Of a stretch of 64,000 nucleotides of DNA, positions 26,060 through 34,387 are shown piece after piece. The notes beneath the pieces were generated by a model that saw nothing but the letters and a program-made list of their open reading frames with translations, did no database searches and had not been told where the DNA came from. Position 1 is the stretch's first letter; every line of letters begins with the position of its first letter. The stretch comes from Gemmatimonadota bacterium (GTDB taxonomy: Bacteria; Gemmatimonadota; Gemmatimonadetes; Longimicrobiales; Gaopeijiaceae). Both the position numbers and the translations under genes were made by a program. The stretch is taken from positions 62,001 to 126,000 of the forward strand of contig JAURER010000003.1 of assembly GCA_030827315.1 (NCBI GenBank), written 5' to 3'.

Positions 26060-26733
26060 TCCCCTGCCTCCTCCGTCCACGCGAAACGACCCAGCAGCGG
26101 CACGAAGGTGACCGCTCCTTCCACGGTCTCCTGGGTGACCGCGAAGCCGGTCTTCTGAACGAGCACGAGTTCCTGTACGTCCCGGGCGCCGACGGGGATG
26201 AGCATGCGGCCTCCGTCGGCAAGCTGATCGACGAGCGCCGGTGGCACCGACGGCGAGGCCGCCGACACCACGATCACGTCGAAGGGCGCGTACTTTTTCC
26301 AGCCGATCGTTCCGTCGCCCACCATGAGCGCCACGTTCTTCACGCCGAACGCGTCGAGCGCCCGGCGCGCCTTCGTGCTCAGTTCCCGCACCCGCTCCAC
26401 CGAGTACACGCGGTCCGCCATGAGACTCAGCAGCGCCGTCAGGTACCCGCACCCCGTCCCGATCTCGAGCACCTTTTCGTCCGCTTTCGGGCGCAGAAGC
26501 TCGAGGTAGTGGGCCTGGAGCGACGGCTGGGACGCGGTCTGGCCGAAGCCGATGGGGATGGGCGCGTCCTCGTACGCACGGGGCCACATCCCCTCGGGGA
26601 GGAAGTGGTGCCGTGGCACGCGGTCGAAGAGCTGGAGAATCTCGAGGTCCTCGACCCCGCGCGCGCGGATCTCCTCGATCAGCTTCCGGCGGTACCCGAC
26701 GAAGCGCCGGTCCTCTAGAGCGTCAGGTCCCAC
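26056..26733 (-). CDS. pcm: Protein-L-isoaspartate O-methyltransferase
   Basis: A 225-residue protein. The best start is GTG 26733, inside the 3' end of surE (19-nt overlap). 'ILQLFDRVPRHHFLPEG', 'QTASQPSLQAHYLELL' and the SAM motif 'VLEIGTGCGYLTALLS' are diagnostic for Pcm, which methylates isoaspartyl residues to start their repair. 'SVERVREL' holds the acidic ribose contact. Family members are 205-215 residues long, so the length fits. The surE-pcm pairing is widespread in bacteria and tied to stationary-phase survival. Confidence 0.9.
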   Translation of the reverse strand: MGPDALEDRRFVGYRRKLIEEIRARGVEDLEILQLFDRVPRHHFLPEGMWPRAYEDAPIPIGFGQTASQPSLQAHYLELLRPKADEKVLEIGTGCGYLTALLSLMADRVYSVERVRELSTKARRALDAFGVKNVALMVGDGTIGWKKYAPFDVIVVSAASPSVPPALVDQLADGGRMLIPVGARDVQELVLVQKTGFAVTQETVEGAVTFVPLLGRFAWTEEAGE

Positions 26734-27464
26734 GAACGGATGTCCTCGAGGAGGCCGTAGTTGGTCAGATCCAGGTGCAGCGGCGTCACGGAGACGAAGC
26801 CGTCGGCGATGGCCTGGAAGTCGGAGTCGGGGACTCCGCGCCACTTCACGGACCCGCCACCGATCCAGAAGTACTCCTTGCCTGACGGGTCGCTGGCACG
26901 CGTGATAGAATCGGCGTAACGTCTTCTGCCGAGAGAGGTTACCCTGATTCCCCTGATGTCCGTTGGAGGAAGGGGCGGTAGATTCACGTTGAAGAGCGTG
27001 TCCTGCGGAAACGCGTCGCGCCGCAGCAGGGTGCGGAGCACCGCCGACACCAGCTCCTCGAATCCCTCGAGCTCCTCCGGGAAGGGCCCACAGTAGGAGA
27101 GCGCGATGGCCGGGATGCCCATGACCGTCGCCTCCATGGCGGCCGCCACGGTCCCGGAATACAGGACGTCCTCGCCCATGTTGGAGCCGTGGTTCACGCC
27201 CGACACGCACACTTCGGGGCGCTCGGGCAGGAGCTCGTTTACGGCGAGGATCACGCAGTCGGTCGGCGTCCCGTCCACCATCCAGGCCCCGTCGCGCGCG
27301 CGCCGGGCCCGCAGCGGATAGTGAAGCGTGAGCGAGCTGCTCGAGGCGCTCTGCTCCCGGTCGGGCGCGACCACGGTGACCGACCCGAGCGTGCTGGCGG
27401 CCCGCGCGAGCACGCCGATCCCCGCCGAAAGATACCCGTCGTCGTTGGTGCAGAGGATCCTCAT
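26715..27464 (-). CDS. surE: 5'-nucleotidase SurE
   Basis: A 249-residue enzyme of usual length. The N-terminal 'RILCTNDDGYLSAGI' supplies the metal-binding Asp8-Asp9, 'VVAPDREQSASSSSLT' the phosphate-binding serines, and 'VSGVNHGSNMGEDVLYSGTVAAA' the conserved Asn/Gly-rich core. SurE dephosphorylates nucleoside 5'- and 3'-monophosphates in the cytoplasm. It follows the MerR-type regulator gene by 10 nt and overlaps pcm by 19 nt. Confidence 0.95.
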   Translation of the reverse strand: MRILCTNDDGYLSAGIGVLARAASTLGSVTVVAPDREQSASSSSLTLHYPLRARRARDGAWMVDGTPTDCVILAVNELLPERPEVCVSGVNHGSNMGEDVLYSGTVAAAMEATVMGIPAIALSYCGPFPEELEGFEELVSAVLRTLLRRDAFPQDTLFNVNLPPLPPTDIRGIRVTSLGRRRYADSITRASDPSGKEYFWIGGGSVKWRGVPDSDFQAIADGFVSVTPLHLDLTNYGLLEDIRSWDLTL

Positions 27465-27474
27465 TCGACCGCGC

Positions 27475-27852
27475 TCACCCGTCCGAACGGGGCGCGCCCG
27501 GTGTCAGGAGCTGGCGCAGCTCCTCGAGTTCCTGCTTGATCCCGCTGAGGAAGTCGGGCGCCACGACCTCGTGGCCCTCGCTCCTGAGCCCTCCCTCCCG
27601 GCGCATGTCGACGAGCTTCTGGTTCGCGCCTTCGATGGTGTATTTCTCGTCGTACAGCAGCTTCTTGACGAGCATTACGACCTCGACGTCGCGCGCTCGG
27701 TAGACGCGGTTGCCCGCCCGGTTCTTCGTCGGGTTGAGCACGTCGAACTGGGTCTCCCAGTACCGGAGCACGTGCGGCTTGAGGCCCGACAGGTCGCACA
27801 CCTCCCCGATGGAGTAGTAGACCTTCTTCGCAATCGGCCGACTCGATTCCAT
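27475..27852 (-). CDS. MerR-family transcriptional regulator
   Basis: A 125-residue protein starting at ATG 27852. 'KVYYSIGEVCDLSGLKPHVLRYWETQFDVLNPTKN' is the winged helix of the MerR family, and 'YRARDVEVVMLVKKLLYDEKYTIEGANQKL' its second half. The short C-terminal part is a dimerisation helix with no effector-binding cysteines, as in the MlrA-like/unknown-ligand group often found beside gpsA-plsY or surE in this kind of bacterium. It lies 11 nt after gpsA and may regulate its own operon. Confidence 0.85.
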   Translation of the reverse strand: MESSRPIAKKVYYSIGEVCDLSGLKPHVLRYWETQFDVLNPTKNRAGNRVYRARDVEVVMLVKKLLYDEKYTIEGANQKLVDMRREGGLRSEGHEVVAPDFLSGIKQELEELRQLLTPGAPRSDG

Positions 27853-27863
27853 CTCTCCTCCGC

Positions 27864-28877
27864 TCAGGACCACTCTTCGGGCTTCGGGTCGCGCTCCATC
27901 AGCGCCTGCAGCGCCTCCAGCGGGCTGCGCCCTTTCTCGACGATCGCGTAGACCTGCTCGGCGATCGGCATCTCCACGCCGTGCCTCCGCGCCAGCTCGT
28001 GCACGGCCGAGGCCGTCTTCACCCCCTCGGCCACCGCCGTCATATCCCCCAGGATCGCGTCGAGCGTCTCACCCTGCCCCAGACGGAAGCCGACCGTGCG
28101 GTTTCGGCTCGCCGACCCCGTGCACGTCAGAACCAGGTCGCCCATGCCGGCCAGCCCGTAGAACGTAGCCTGGCGTGCCCCGAGAGCGACGCCGAGTCTC
28201 GTGATCTCGGCCAGCCCCCGCGTGATGAGCGCGGCGGTCGTGTTGTGGGCGAATCCCAGGCCCGCGGTCATCCCCGCGGCCAGCGCGATAACGTTCTTGA
28301 GCGCGCCCCCGAGCTCGACGCCGATGACGTCGAGGTTGGTGTACACGCGGAACACCCGGGTCTGGAAGGCGGCCTGGACGGACTCGGCCACGGCCTGTTC
28401 CCGAGAGGCGACCACAACCGCGGTCGGCGCTCCGGCTGCGACTTCGTGGGCGAAGCTCGGTCCGGAGAGCACGCTGAAGCGCTCCATGACCGACGGCGAA
28501 AGGACCGTGGCCAGCACCTCGTCCATTCGCAGCAGAGTGCCCAGCTCGACGCCCTTCGACGCGCTCACGATCGTCGCGTCGGCGCGAAGATGGGGCGCGG
28601 CCTCGCTCATGACGTTTCGGACGACCTGGGACGGACTCACCGAGACGACGAGCTCCGCCCCACCCACGGCGCGGCCGAGATCCGCGTCCGCCCGGAGTCC
28701 GGCGGGCAGAGTGATCCCCTTCAGATAGGGGTTGGTCGAACGCTCGTTGATCGACTGCGCAACTTCGGGTTCGTACGACCAGATACGCACCTCGTGACCC
28801 ACGTCGCAGAGCACCTTGGCGAGCGCGGTTCCCCAGGCGCCGGCCCCGACGACGGTGGCCCGGAGCGGCGCGCTCAC
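27864..28877 (-). CDS. gpsA: Glycerol-3-phosphate dehydrogenase [NAD(P)+]
   Basis: A 337-residue enzyme starting at GTG 28877, overlapping plsY by 4 nt (GTGA). 'ATVVGAGAWGTALAKVL' is the dinucleotide-binding loop; 'VSASKGVE' and 'VLSGPSFAHEVA' follow; the catalytic Lys is in 'ELGGALKNVIALAAG'; 'FYGLAGMGDLVLTCT' and 'SRNRTVG' are the substrate signatures. It reduces dihydroxyacetone phosphate to sn-glycerol-3-phosphate, the substrate of PlsY, whose gene comes just before it in the same transcript. Confidence 0.96.
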   Translation of the reverse strand: MSAPLRATVVGAGAWGTALAKVLCDVGHEVRIWSYEPEVAQSINERSTNPYLKGITLPAGLRADADLGRAVGGAELVVSVSPSQVVRNVMSEAAPHLRADATIVSASKGVELGTLLRMDEVLATVLSPSVMERFSVLSGPSFAHEVAAGAPTAVVVASREQAVAESVQAAFQTRVFRVYTNLDVIGVELGGALKNVIALAAGMTAGLGFAHNTTAALITRGLAEITRLGVALGARQATFYGLAGMGDLVLTCTGSASRNRTVGFRLGQGETLDAILGDMTAVAEGVKTASAVHELARRHGVEMPIAEQVYAIVEKGRSPLEALQALMERDPKPEEWS

Positions 28878-29542
28878 GGGGTACCCTCCGGCTCGGCGTC
28901 GGCGGAGCCGGGCGCGTCGGCCCCGCCCCTCGGGAAGCCCCGCTGGAAGCGGTTCTCCTCTCCCCGTGCCAGGCGAACGATGTTCGAGCGGTGCTTCCAG
29001 ATCACGAACGCGGCCAGCGCCACCGAAAACCAGACGAGCGTGGAGCCGCCGCGGTGCGGCGTGAAGGCGATCAGGGCCGGGAGCACGGCGGCGGCCGCCA
29101 TGGAAGCGAGCGACACGTACCCCGTGCCGAGCGTGAGCCCGAGCCAGACCACGAAGCCGCCCAGCACCGAAAACGGGGCGAGTGCCAGGAACACCCCGCA
29201 GCTGGTCGCCATCCCTTTGCCGCCCTTGAATCCGACCCAGAAGCTGAACATGTGCCCGAGGATCGCAGCGGTGCCGTAGGCCAGCGCCCACGGGAAGCCC
29301 GCACCATCGACGTCCAGGCCGGCCATCGGGGCGAGAACCGCCACGGGAACCCACCCCTTGGCGATGTCGACCAGCATCACAGGAAGCGCGGAGCGCCACC
29401 CCAGGACCCGCAGCGCGTTGGTCGCGCCGAGGTTACCTGACCCGTGCTCTCTCAGATCCAGACCGTGGACCGCCCGGCCCACCCAGTAGCTGGTCGGCGT
29501 GGCGCCCAGCAGGTACGAGAGCCCGAGGAAGGCGTAGGTCAC
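28874..29542 (-). CDS. plsY: Acyl-phosphate:glycerol-3-phosphate acyltransferase
   Basis: A 222-residue membrane enzyme (usual size about 200) starting at GTG 29542, with about five hydrophobic segments. 'LREHGSGNLGATNALRV', 'GHMFSFWVGFKGGKGMATS' and 'VIWKHRSNIVRLARGEENRF' are the three conserved PlsY motifs binding glycerol phosphate and acyl phosphate. It makes lysophosphatidic acid at the inner membrane. The C-terminus is extended by about 20 Gly/Ala/Pro-rich residues. der lies 5 nt upstream. Confidence 0.96.
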   Translation of the reverse strand: MTYAFLGLSYLLGATPTSYWVGRAVHGLDLREHGSGNLGATNALRVLGWRSALPVMLVDIAKGWVPVAVLAPMAGLDVDGAGFPWALAYGTAAILGHMFSFWVGFKGGKGMATSCGVFLALAPFSVLGGFVVWLGLTLGTGYVSLASMAAAAVLPALIAFTPHRGGSTLVWFSVALAAFVIWKHRSNIVRLARGEENRFQRGFPRGGADAPGSADAEPEGTP

Positions 29543-29547
29543 GGGGG

Positions 29548-30879
29548 TCAGTCGTCATCCTTGCCGCCGCGCACGCGGAGGCGAATGGGGGTGCCCAGGA
29601 ACGACCACGCGTCGCGAAAGCCGTTGTGCAGATAGCGAATGTAGTGTTCCGGGATCGCCTTCGGGAAGTTGGCGAAGACCGCGAAGGTGGGCGGCCGGAC
29701 CGACACCTGCGTGGCGTACTTGATCTTCACCGGACGACCCCGGAAGTGGGGCGGCGGCGCTCGACGCACGAGCTCGGCGAGAACCTCGTTGACCTCGTGC
29801 GTTTCGATGCGCCTTGAGCGCTCGTCGTTGACCTGCAGGATGACGTCGAGGCAGTTGCGCACGCGCTGGCCGGTGAGCGCGGAGGTGAAGATGATCGGCA
29901 CCCACTGCAGGAAGGGGATCCGCTCGCGGACCTTCCGCTCCCAGTTGGGGGCGGTCATCGTGTCCTTCTCGACGAGGTCCCACTTGTTGGCAATCAGCAC
30001 GAGCCCCCGCCCCGCGTCCCACGCGGTCTGAGCGATCCGGATGTCCTGGGCGTGAAGCTCTTCCTCGCTGGCGTCGACCAGGATCACGCAGACGTCGGAG
30101 TTGTGCACGACCTTGTCGGTCCGGATCGCCGAGTAGTACTCGAGGCTGTCGGTGACCTTCGACTGCCGGCGCAGCCCCGCCGTGTCGACGAACACGAGGT
30201 TGCGCCCGTGATACTTGAACGGACTGTCGATGGGGTCGCGCGTGGTGCCGGCCACGTCCGAGACCACCACACGCTCCTCGCCGATGAGGCGGTTGACGAA
30301 GCTCGACTTGCCCACGTTCGGCTTGCCGACCACCGCGACGCGGACCACGCTCTCGTCCTCCTCGGCCTCGAGCCCCTCGGGGAGAGCCGCCACGACCCGA
30401 TCCAGAAGGTCGCCCGACCCCTTGCCGGACAGCGCGCTCACGGGAACCGGCTCCCCGATTCCGAGGGACCAGAAGTCGTGATGGCTCTGATCGTGCGGCA
30501 GGTTGTCGACCTTGTTCACGACGACGATGACCGGCTTGTCGGCTTTGCGCAGCACCTCGGCCAGGCGCTCGTCGAGGGGGTGGAGCCCGACCTTGCCGTC
30601 CACGACGAACAGAATGACGTCGGCCTGTTCCACGGCGACCATCGCCTGCTCGCGGATGGGGACGTCCAGCCCTTCGGCGCCGCCCTCCACGATGCCGCCC
30701 GTGTCGACGATCAGGAAGCTTCGCCCTGCCCAGTCCGCGTGGGCGAAGTTGCGGTCGCGGGTCACGCCCGGCTGATCGTCGACGATGGCGAGGCGCTTGC
30801 CGATGACCCGGTTGAAGAACGTCGACTTGCCGACGTTCGGACGGCCGACCACGGCCACGACGGGAAGGCGTCCGCTCAT
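29548..30879 (-). CDS. der: Ribosome-assembly GTPase Der (EngA)
   Basis: A 443-residue protein with two tandem GTPase domains and a KH-like C-terminal domain, the hallmark of Der. The first domain has 'VGRPNVGKSTFFNRV', 'DTGG' and 'NKVD'; the second has 'VGKPNVGKSSFVNRL', 'DTAGLRR' and 'NKWD'. Der is needed for 50S ribosome assembly. Its ATG overlaps the stop of the DUF512 gene by 4 nt (ATGA), so translation is probably coupled. Confidence 0.97.
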   Translation of the reverse strand: MSGRLPVVAVVGRPNVGKSTFFNRVIGKRLAIVDDQPGVTRDRNFAHADWAGRSFLIVDTGGIVEGGAEGLDVPIREQAMVAVEQADVILFVVDGKVGLHPLDERLAEVLRKADKPVIVVVNKVDNLPHDQSHHDFWSLGIGEPVPVSALSGKGSGDLLDRVVAALPEGLEAEEDESVVRVAVVGKPNVGKSSFVNRLIGEERVVVSDVAGTTRDPIDSPFKYHGRNLVFVDTAGLRRQSKVTDSLEYYSAIRTDKVVHNSDVCVILVDASEEELHAQDIRIAQTAWDAGRGLVLIANKWDLVEKDTMTAPNWERKVRERIPFLQWVPIIFTSALTGQRVRNCLDVILQVNDERSRRIETHEVNEVLAELVRRAPPPHFRGRPVKIKYATQVSVRPPTFAVFANFPKAIPEHYIRYLHNGFRDAWSFLGTPIRLRVRGGKDDD

Positions 30880-32147
30880 CCGGTCCCCAGCGCTTCGGTG
30901 ATTTCGTACCCTGTGCGGACTTCGGCGGGGGAGACCCGAGCCCGCAGCTCCGACAGCGGGAGCCCATCGATGAACAGCTGGTCGGCGTTCAGCGCCTCGG
31001 CCGGCAGGACGATCACGTCTCCCGGTCTCCCGCGCCCGAGCGCCGCTGCGATGTCCTCACCCGCCAGCAGGCCCGCGATGGTGACCGTCTCGCCGAAGTA
31101 CGCGTTGCGTACGCCGAGCACTTCGACGGAGGCGCCCGTGGCGTTCTCGAGCCGCCCGGCGATGCCTCTCAGGAAGGGCTCCATGGAGCCGCCCGTCACC
31201 AGGCGCAGGCGGCGGCCGTCGAAGCGGGGCACGTCCTCCAGCCCGTCGGAGAACCCGTCGAGGAAACGGCGCACGGCGCCGACGCCGTTCTCGTAGAGCG
31301 CGCCGTCGTCGTAGTAGGCGGCGGCGGGCAGGGCGCGCCCGGCGATCAGGTACATCTCGTCGGCGGCATAGCACCACCCGAAGTCACGCTCCGCAAGCGC
31401 CCGTGTCCGGGCCGCGTCGACGGCGTCGACGACGGCCGACGCCTCCGCGGGACGAAGCAGCCGGACGGGGCGGCCGAGGTTGTAGCGCGTCAGACCGACG
31501 GGCACCACGGAAAGAGACCGGATGGCCGGCCCGAGTGCCCAAAGGTCCTCGATCGTGCGCGCGAGGTGCGCGCCGTCGTTCCACTCCGGACAGAGCACCA
31601 CCTGCGTGTGTATCTCGAGACCCCCGTCGATGAGCTCGCGGAGCTGGTCCATGATCAGACCGGCACGCTCATTGACCAGTAGCCGGACCCGTACGTCGGG
31701 CTCCGTGGCGTGCACGCTGACGTACAGGGGCGAGATGCGCTGGTCCACCAGACGGCGCAGGCCCTTGGGCCCGAGGTTCGTGAGCGTGACGTAGCTCCCG
31801 TAGGTGAACGACAGCCGGAAGTCGTCGTCACGGAGCCAGAGCGTAGGGCGGGCGTCCTTCGGATTGCCGTCGATGAAACAGAAGACGCACTTGTTGGCGC
31901 ATTCGCGGATCGTGTCCGGCGCGGGAACGATCCCGACCGGGTCTCCCGCCTCTCGCTCGATCTCGTAGACGATCGTCTCCCCGTCCGGCGTCTCGGTCTC
32001 GACCTCGAGCTCGGTGTCCGAGAGCATGAAGGTGAGGTCGATCCCGTCTCGCACGCGCTCGCCGTTGATGCGCACCACGCGAGAGCCGATCTCCAGATTC
32101 AGCTCTTCGGCGATGCTGCCGGCTTCGATTTCGGCGATGCGGACCAC
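30876..32147 (-). CDS. DUF512 family radical-SAM-like Fe-S protein with N-terminal PDZ-like domain
   Basis: A 423-residue protein, start taken as GTG 32147 because the PDZ-like domain begins there ('IAEIEAGSIAEELNLEIGSR'). Cys83-x3-Cys87-x2-Cys90 ('CANKCVFCF') is a radical-SAM cluster motif. The central TIM-barrel part ('YVTLTNLGPKG', 'VSVHATEPDVR') and the C-terminal DUF512 domain ('LRLVTGGSMEPF', 'VTIAGLLAGEDI') follow. Biochemical function is unknown. The genomic link to der is common and may hint at a ribosome or RNA modification role. A candidate promoter lies about 80 bp upstream. Confidence 0.85.
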   Translation of the reverse strand: MVRIAEIEAGSIAEELNLEIGSRVVRINGERVRDGIDLTFMLSDTELEVETETPDGETIVYEIEREAGDPVGIVPAPDTIRECANKCVFCFIDGNPKDARPTLWLRDDDFRLSFTYGSYVTLTNLGPKGLRRLVDQRISPLYVSVHATEPDVRVRLLVNERAGLIMDQLRELIDGGLEIHTQVVLCPEWNDGAHLARTIEDLWALGPAIRSLSVVPVGLTRYNLGRPVRLLRPAEASAVVDAVDAARTRALAERDFGWCYAADEMYLIAGRALPAAAYYDDGALYENGVGAVRRFLDGFSDGLEDVPRFDGRRLRLVTGGSMEPFLRGIAGRLENATGASVEVLGVRNAYFGETVTIAGLLAGEDIAAALGRGRPGDVIVLPAEALNADQLFIDGLPLSELRARVSPAEVRTGYEITEALGTG

Positions 32148-32226
32148 GGGCGACGGCGGGGGTTCGAGACGAGGTACGGGACTGGCGGAACGGAACCGAT
32201 CGTGCGGCGATCCCGTAAAGCCTTGG

Positions 32227-32255
32227 AAAATAACCGCGTTCGAGAGCCCCGCCAA
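32227..32255 (-). promoter_or_regulatory. Candidate promoter for the DUF512-der-plsY-gpsA operon
   Basis: On the minus strand, TTGGCG (32255-32250) and TATTTT (32232-32227) are 17 bp apart, a housekeeping sigma-70-like arrangement 80 bp before the chosen GTG start. Each hexamer matches consensus at four of six positions. It stands out in a GC-rich divergent gap. Judged by eye only. Confidence 0.35.
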
Positions 32256-32401
32256 TTTGGCCGACCCGCCCGGAGCCCGTTCGCCTTGACCGCGCACCGC
32301 GGCCGGACGCAGCTTCGGGATCCTTAGGCCGGCAGCTATGCGGACAGGTCGCGGGCGCCAGAGGGTGTTCTCGGCACCGCAGGCCCCAGTACGGGAGCAA
32401 G

Positions 32402-33787
32402 ATGGCACGCATCACACGAGCAGGCCCCGCAGCGCTGGCGGTCGCGATGGCGATCGTGGGGTGCGAGCAGGTGGAGGTGGTCCAGGACCGCTTCCGCGAC
32501 ATGACGCCGCACGAGGCGTACCGGGCCCGCCTCGCGGACGCCGGCCTCGCCGAGACCGCTCTGGCCCGTGACTGGGTCGATGCGGGAACTGCGGCGCTGC
32601 TCGAGGCCGCCCCCGTCTCCCTGCCCTTCCAGGAAGAGGGCTTCATCACGGCGGAAGCCCCGGGAGCGATGGCGTATCGTGTCACCGTCGGGCGGGGTCA
32701 GAAGCTCACCGCGACCGTGGAGCTGGAGAGCGACGAAGACACCCGGGTCTTCGTGGATCTGTTCCGGATCGCGTCGGACGAAGATGACCCGCCGAGACCG
32801 GTGCTCTCGTCCGAGACCGTACCGGGAGACTTCGTGCACGAGCCGTGGCGCGGTGGGGACTTCGTTCTGCGACTGCAGCCAGAGCTGCTGCGCGGCGGGC
32901 GATACCGCGTGACGTTGAAGCTCGGCGCCCAGCTCGCGTTCCCGGTCGAGGGCCACGGAATGCCCGCCGTGCAGAGCGTGTTCGGCGCCGATCGGGACGC
33001 GGGCCGCCGGAGCCACGACGGCGTGGACATCTTCGCGCGCCGCGGCACCCCGGTCATCGCCACCTCCGCCGGCATCGTGAACCGCGTCGACGTCACGAAT
33101 CTGGGTGGCAAGGTGGTCTGGCTGCGAGACCCCGTGCGGCAGGCGAACATCTACTTCGCCCACCTCGACAGCCAGCACGTGGCCAACGGCCAGCGCGTCG
33201 CGGCGGGCGACACCCTCGGCTTCGTTGGCAACACCGGCAACGCCCGGACGACCCCGCCGCATCTGCATTTCGGCATCTATCGCCGCGGGGAAGGCCCGGT
33301 CGATCCCGCTCCGTTCCTGCGCCCGCCCCGCGGCGACCTCGTCGCCACGACGGCCGACCTCGAACGGCTCGGCACGTGGGTTCGCCTCCGGGACGGCGGG
33401 ATCCGGCTCCGCTCCGCACCCGGCACGCGCGCGCCCGTCGTGCGCGAGCTCGAGCAGTACACGCCGCTTCGCGTGCTGGCCGGCTCGGGCGACTTCTTCC
33501 GCGTCCGCCTACCCGACGGCGTGCAGGGGTACGTCGCGGCCCGCCTGACCGAGGATGCCGACCTGCCGGTGGCTTCGCAGGTGGTCGCCTCCGCGGAGTC
33601 CATGCACGCGCGTCCCACCGTGGGGTCACCGACGATCGCCCGGATCGACCAGGGCACCGAAGTCCCCGTGCTGGGGCGCTACGCGGGCTACCTCTACGTT
33701 CGCGCTCCGGAGGGCTCGGTCGGCTGGGTGCCGGACGGTTCGGCCACCCCGGCTTCCGCGTCATCTCAGGAGCAGCCCGGAGCGTAA
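32402..33787 (+). CDS. M23 metallopeptidase lipoprotein with SH3 domains
   Basis: A 461-residue lipoprotein (signal ending at Cys21 in 'AIVGC'). After a beta-rich N-terminal domain comes a LytM/M23 domain: 'AGRRSHDGVDIFARRGTPV' supplies the first zinc His and Asp, and 'PHLHFGIY' the HxH catalytic/zinc pair. Both are intact, so it should be an active peptidoglycan endopeptidase rather than an EnvC/NlpD-like activator. The C-terminus holds two SH3b-like domains ('VRLRDGGIRLRSAPGT', 'SMHARPTVGSPTIARI') for wall binding. It is monocistronic, divergent from DUF512. Confidence 0.88.
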   Translation: MARITRAGPAALAVAMAIVGCEQVEVVQDRFRDMTPHEAYRARLADAGLAETALARDWVDAGTAALLEAAPVSLPFQEEGFITAEAPGAMAYRVTVGRGQKLTATVELESDEDTRVFVDLFRIASDEDDPPRPVLSSETVPGDFVHEPWRGGDFVLRLQPELLRGGRYRVTLKLGAQLAFPVEGHGMPAVQSVFGADRDAGRRSHDGVDIFARRGTPVIATSAGIVNRVDVTNLGGKVVWLRDPVRQANIYFAHLDSQHVANGQRVAAGDTLGFVGNTGNARTTPPHLHFGIYRRGEGPVDPAPFLRPPRGDLVATTADLERLGTWVRLRDGGIRLRSAPGTRAPVVRELEQYTPLRVLAGSGDFFRVRLPDGVQGYVAARLTEDADLPVASQVVASAESMHARPTVGSPTIARIDQGTEVPVLGRYAGYLYVRAPEGSVGWVPDGSATPASASSQEQPGA

Positions 33788-33857
33788 GGGCGTCGGTCCT
33801 CCCGGGCGGCAGCGCGGCTCGGGCGGACGGGAGCGCACCCCCGCCCGCCCGCGGCCC

Positions 33858-34322
33858 TCAGCGCACCGGATAGTCGATCCAGCGCGCGCGTCCCACGGAG
33901 CCGAGCTCCGCGAGAGGAGCCGCGCGGACCCGTCGCACCGCGTCGTCCACCTGCCGGCGCTGCCCTGGCCCCGGTGCCCGGGTGATCACGAACCCCGTGA
34001 TCGGAACCATCTGACCGGTGCCGGCGTCGAGGTGCGGACGCTCCGCGCGGAGCTTCGACAGGAGTGCCGTCGCCATGAGCAGTGCGTCGGCGGCGTCATC
34101 GTCGTCGCGCAGCAGCACGACGTCGAGCCCGGGGGTCCGCACGAGCAGCGAGCGCGACTCGACGTCCGGAAAGACTTCCGGAATCGCGACCACCGTCTGC
34201 GGCCTGACCTGCGCGGCGAGGCAACCGGACGAGGACGGCAAGGCGGTGGTCACCCAGGCGAGGGCGATCAGGGGGATCAGGCGCCTGGCGAGCACCGGGC
34301 GGCCCGGGGCCGGATGGTTCAT
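33858..34322 (-). CDS. Secreted hypothetical protein
   Basis: A 154-residue protein starting at ATG 34322. The N-terminus has a basic start and a hydrophobic stretch ('LIPLIALAWVTTALPSSSGCLAAQ') that reads as a signal peptide with possible cleavage near Ala-Ala-Gln. The rest is a mixed alpha/beta soluble domain ('VRTPGLDVVLLRDDDDAADALLMATALLSKL'). I do not recognise a family. It is 65 bp downstream of the lipoprotein gene at 34388 on the same strand, so they may be cotranscribed. Confidence 0.55.
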   Translation of the reverse strand: MNHPAPGRPVLARRLIPLIALAWVTTALPSSSGCLAAQVRPQTVVAIPEVFPDVESRSLLVRTPGLDVVLLRDDDDAADALLMATALLSKLRAERPHLDAGTGQMVPITGFVITRAPGPGQRRQVDDAVRRVRAAPLAELGSVGRARWIDYPVR

Positions 34323-34387
34323 GGAATGTCGGCTCCTGAGAGGAAACGGGGTGGCGGCGTGGCAGGTGCGGCTGCCTCCGGTCGACC

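Noticed and set aside
26734-27210. N-terminal extension of pcm through surE
   Set aside because: The extra residues are out of frame with the conserved surE gene and have no Pcm homology; the start at 26733 fits the family.
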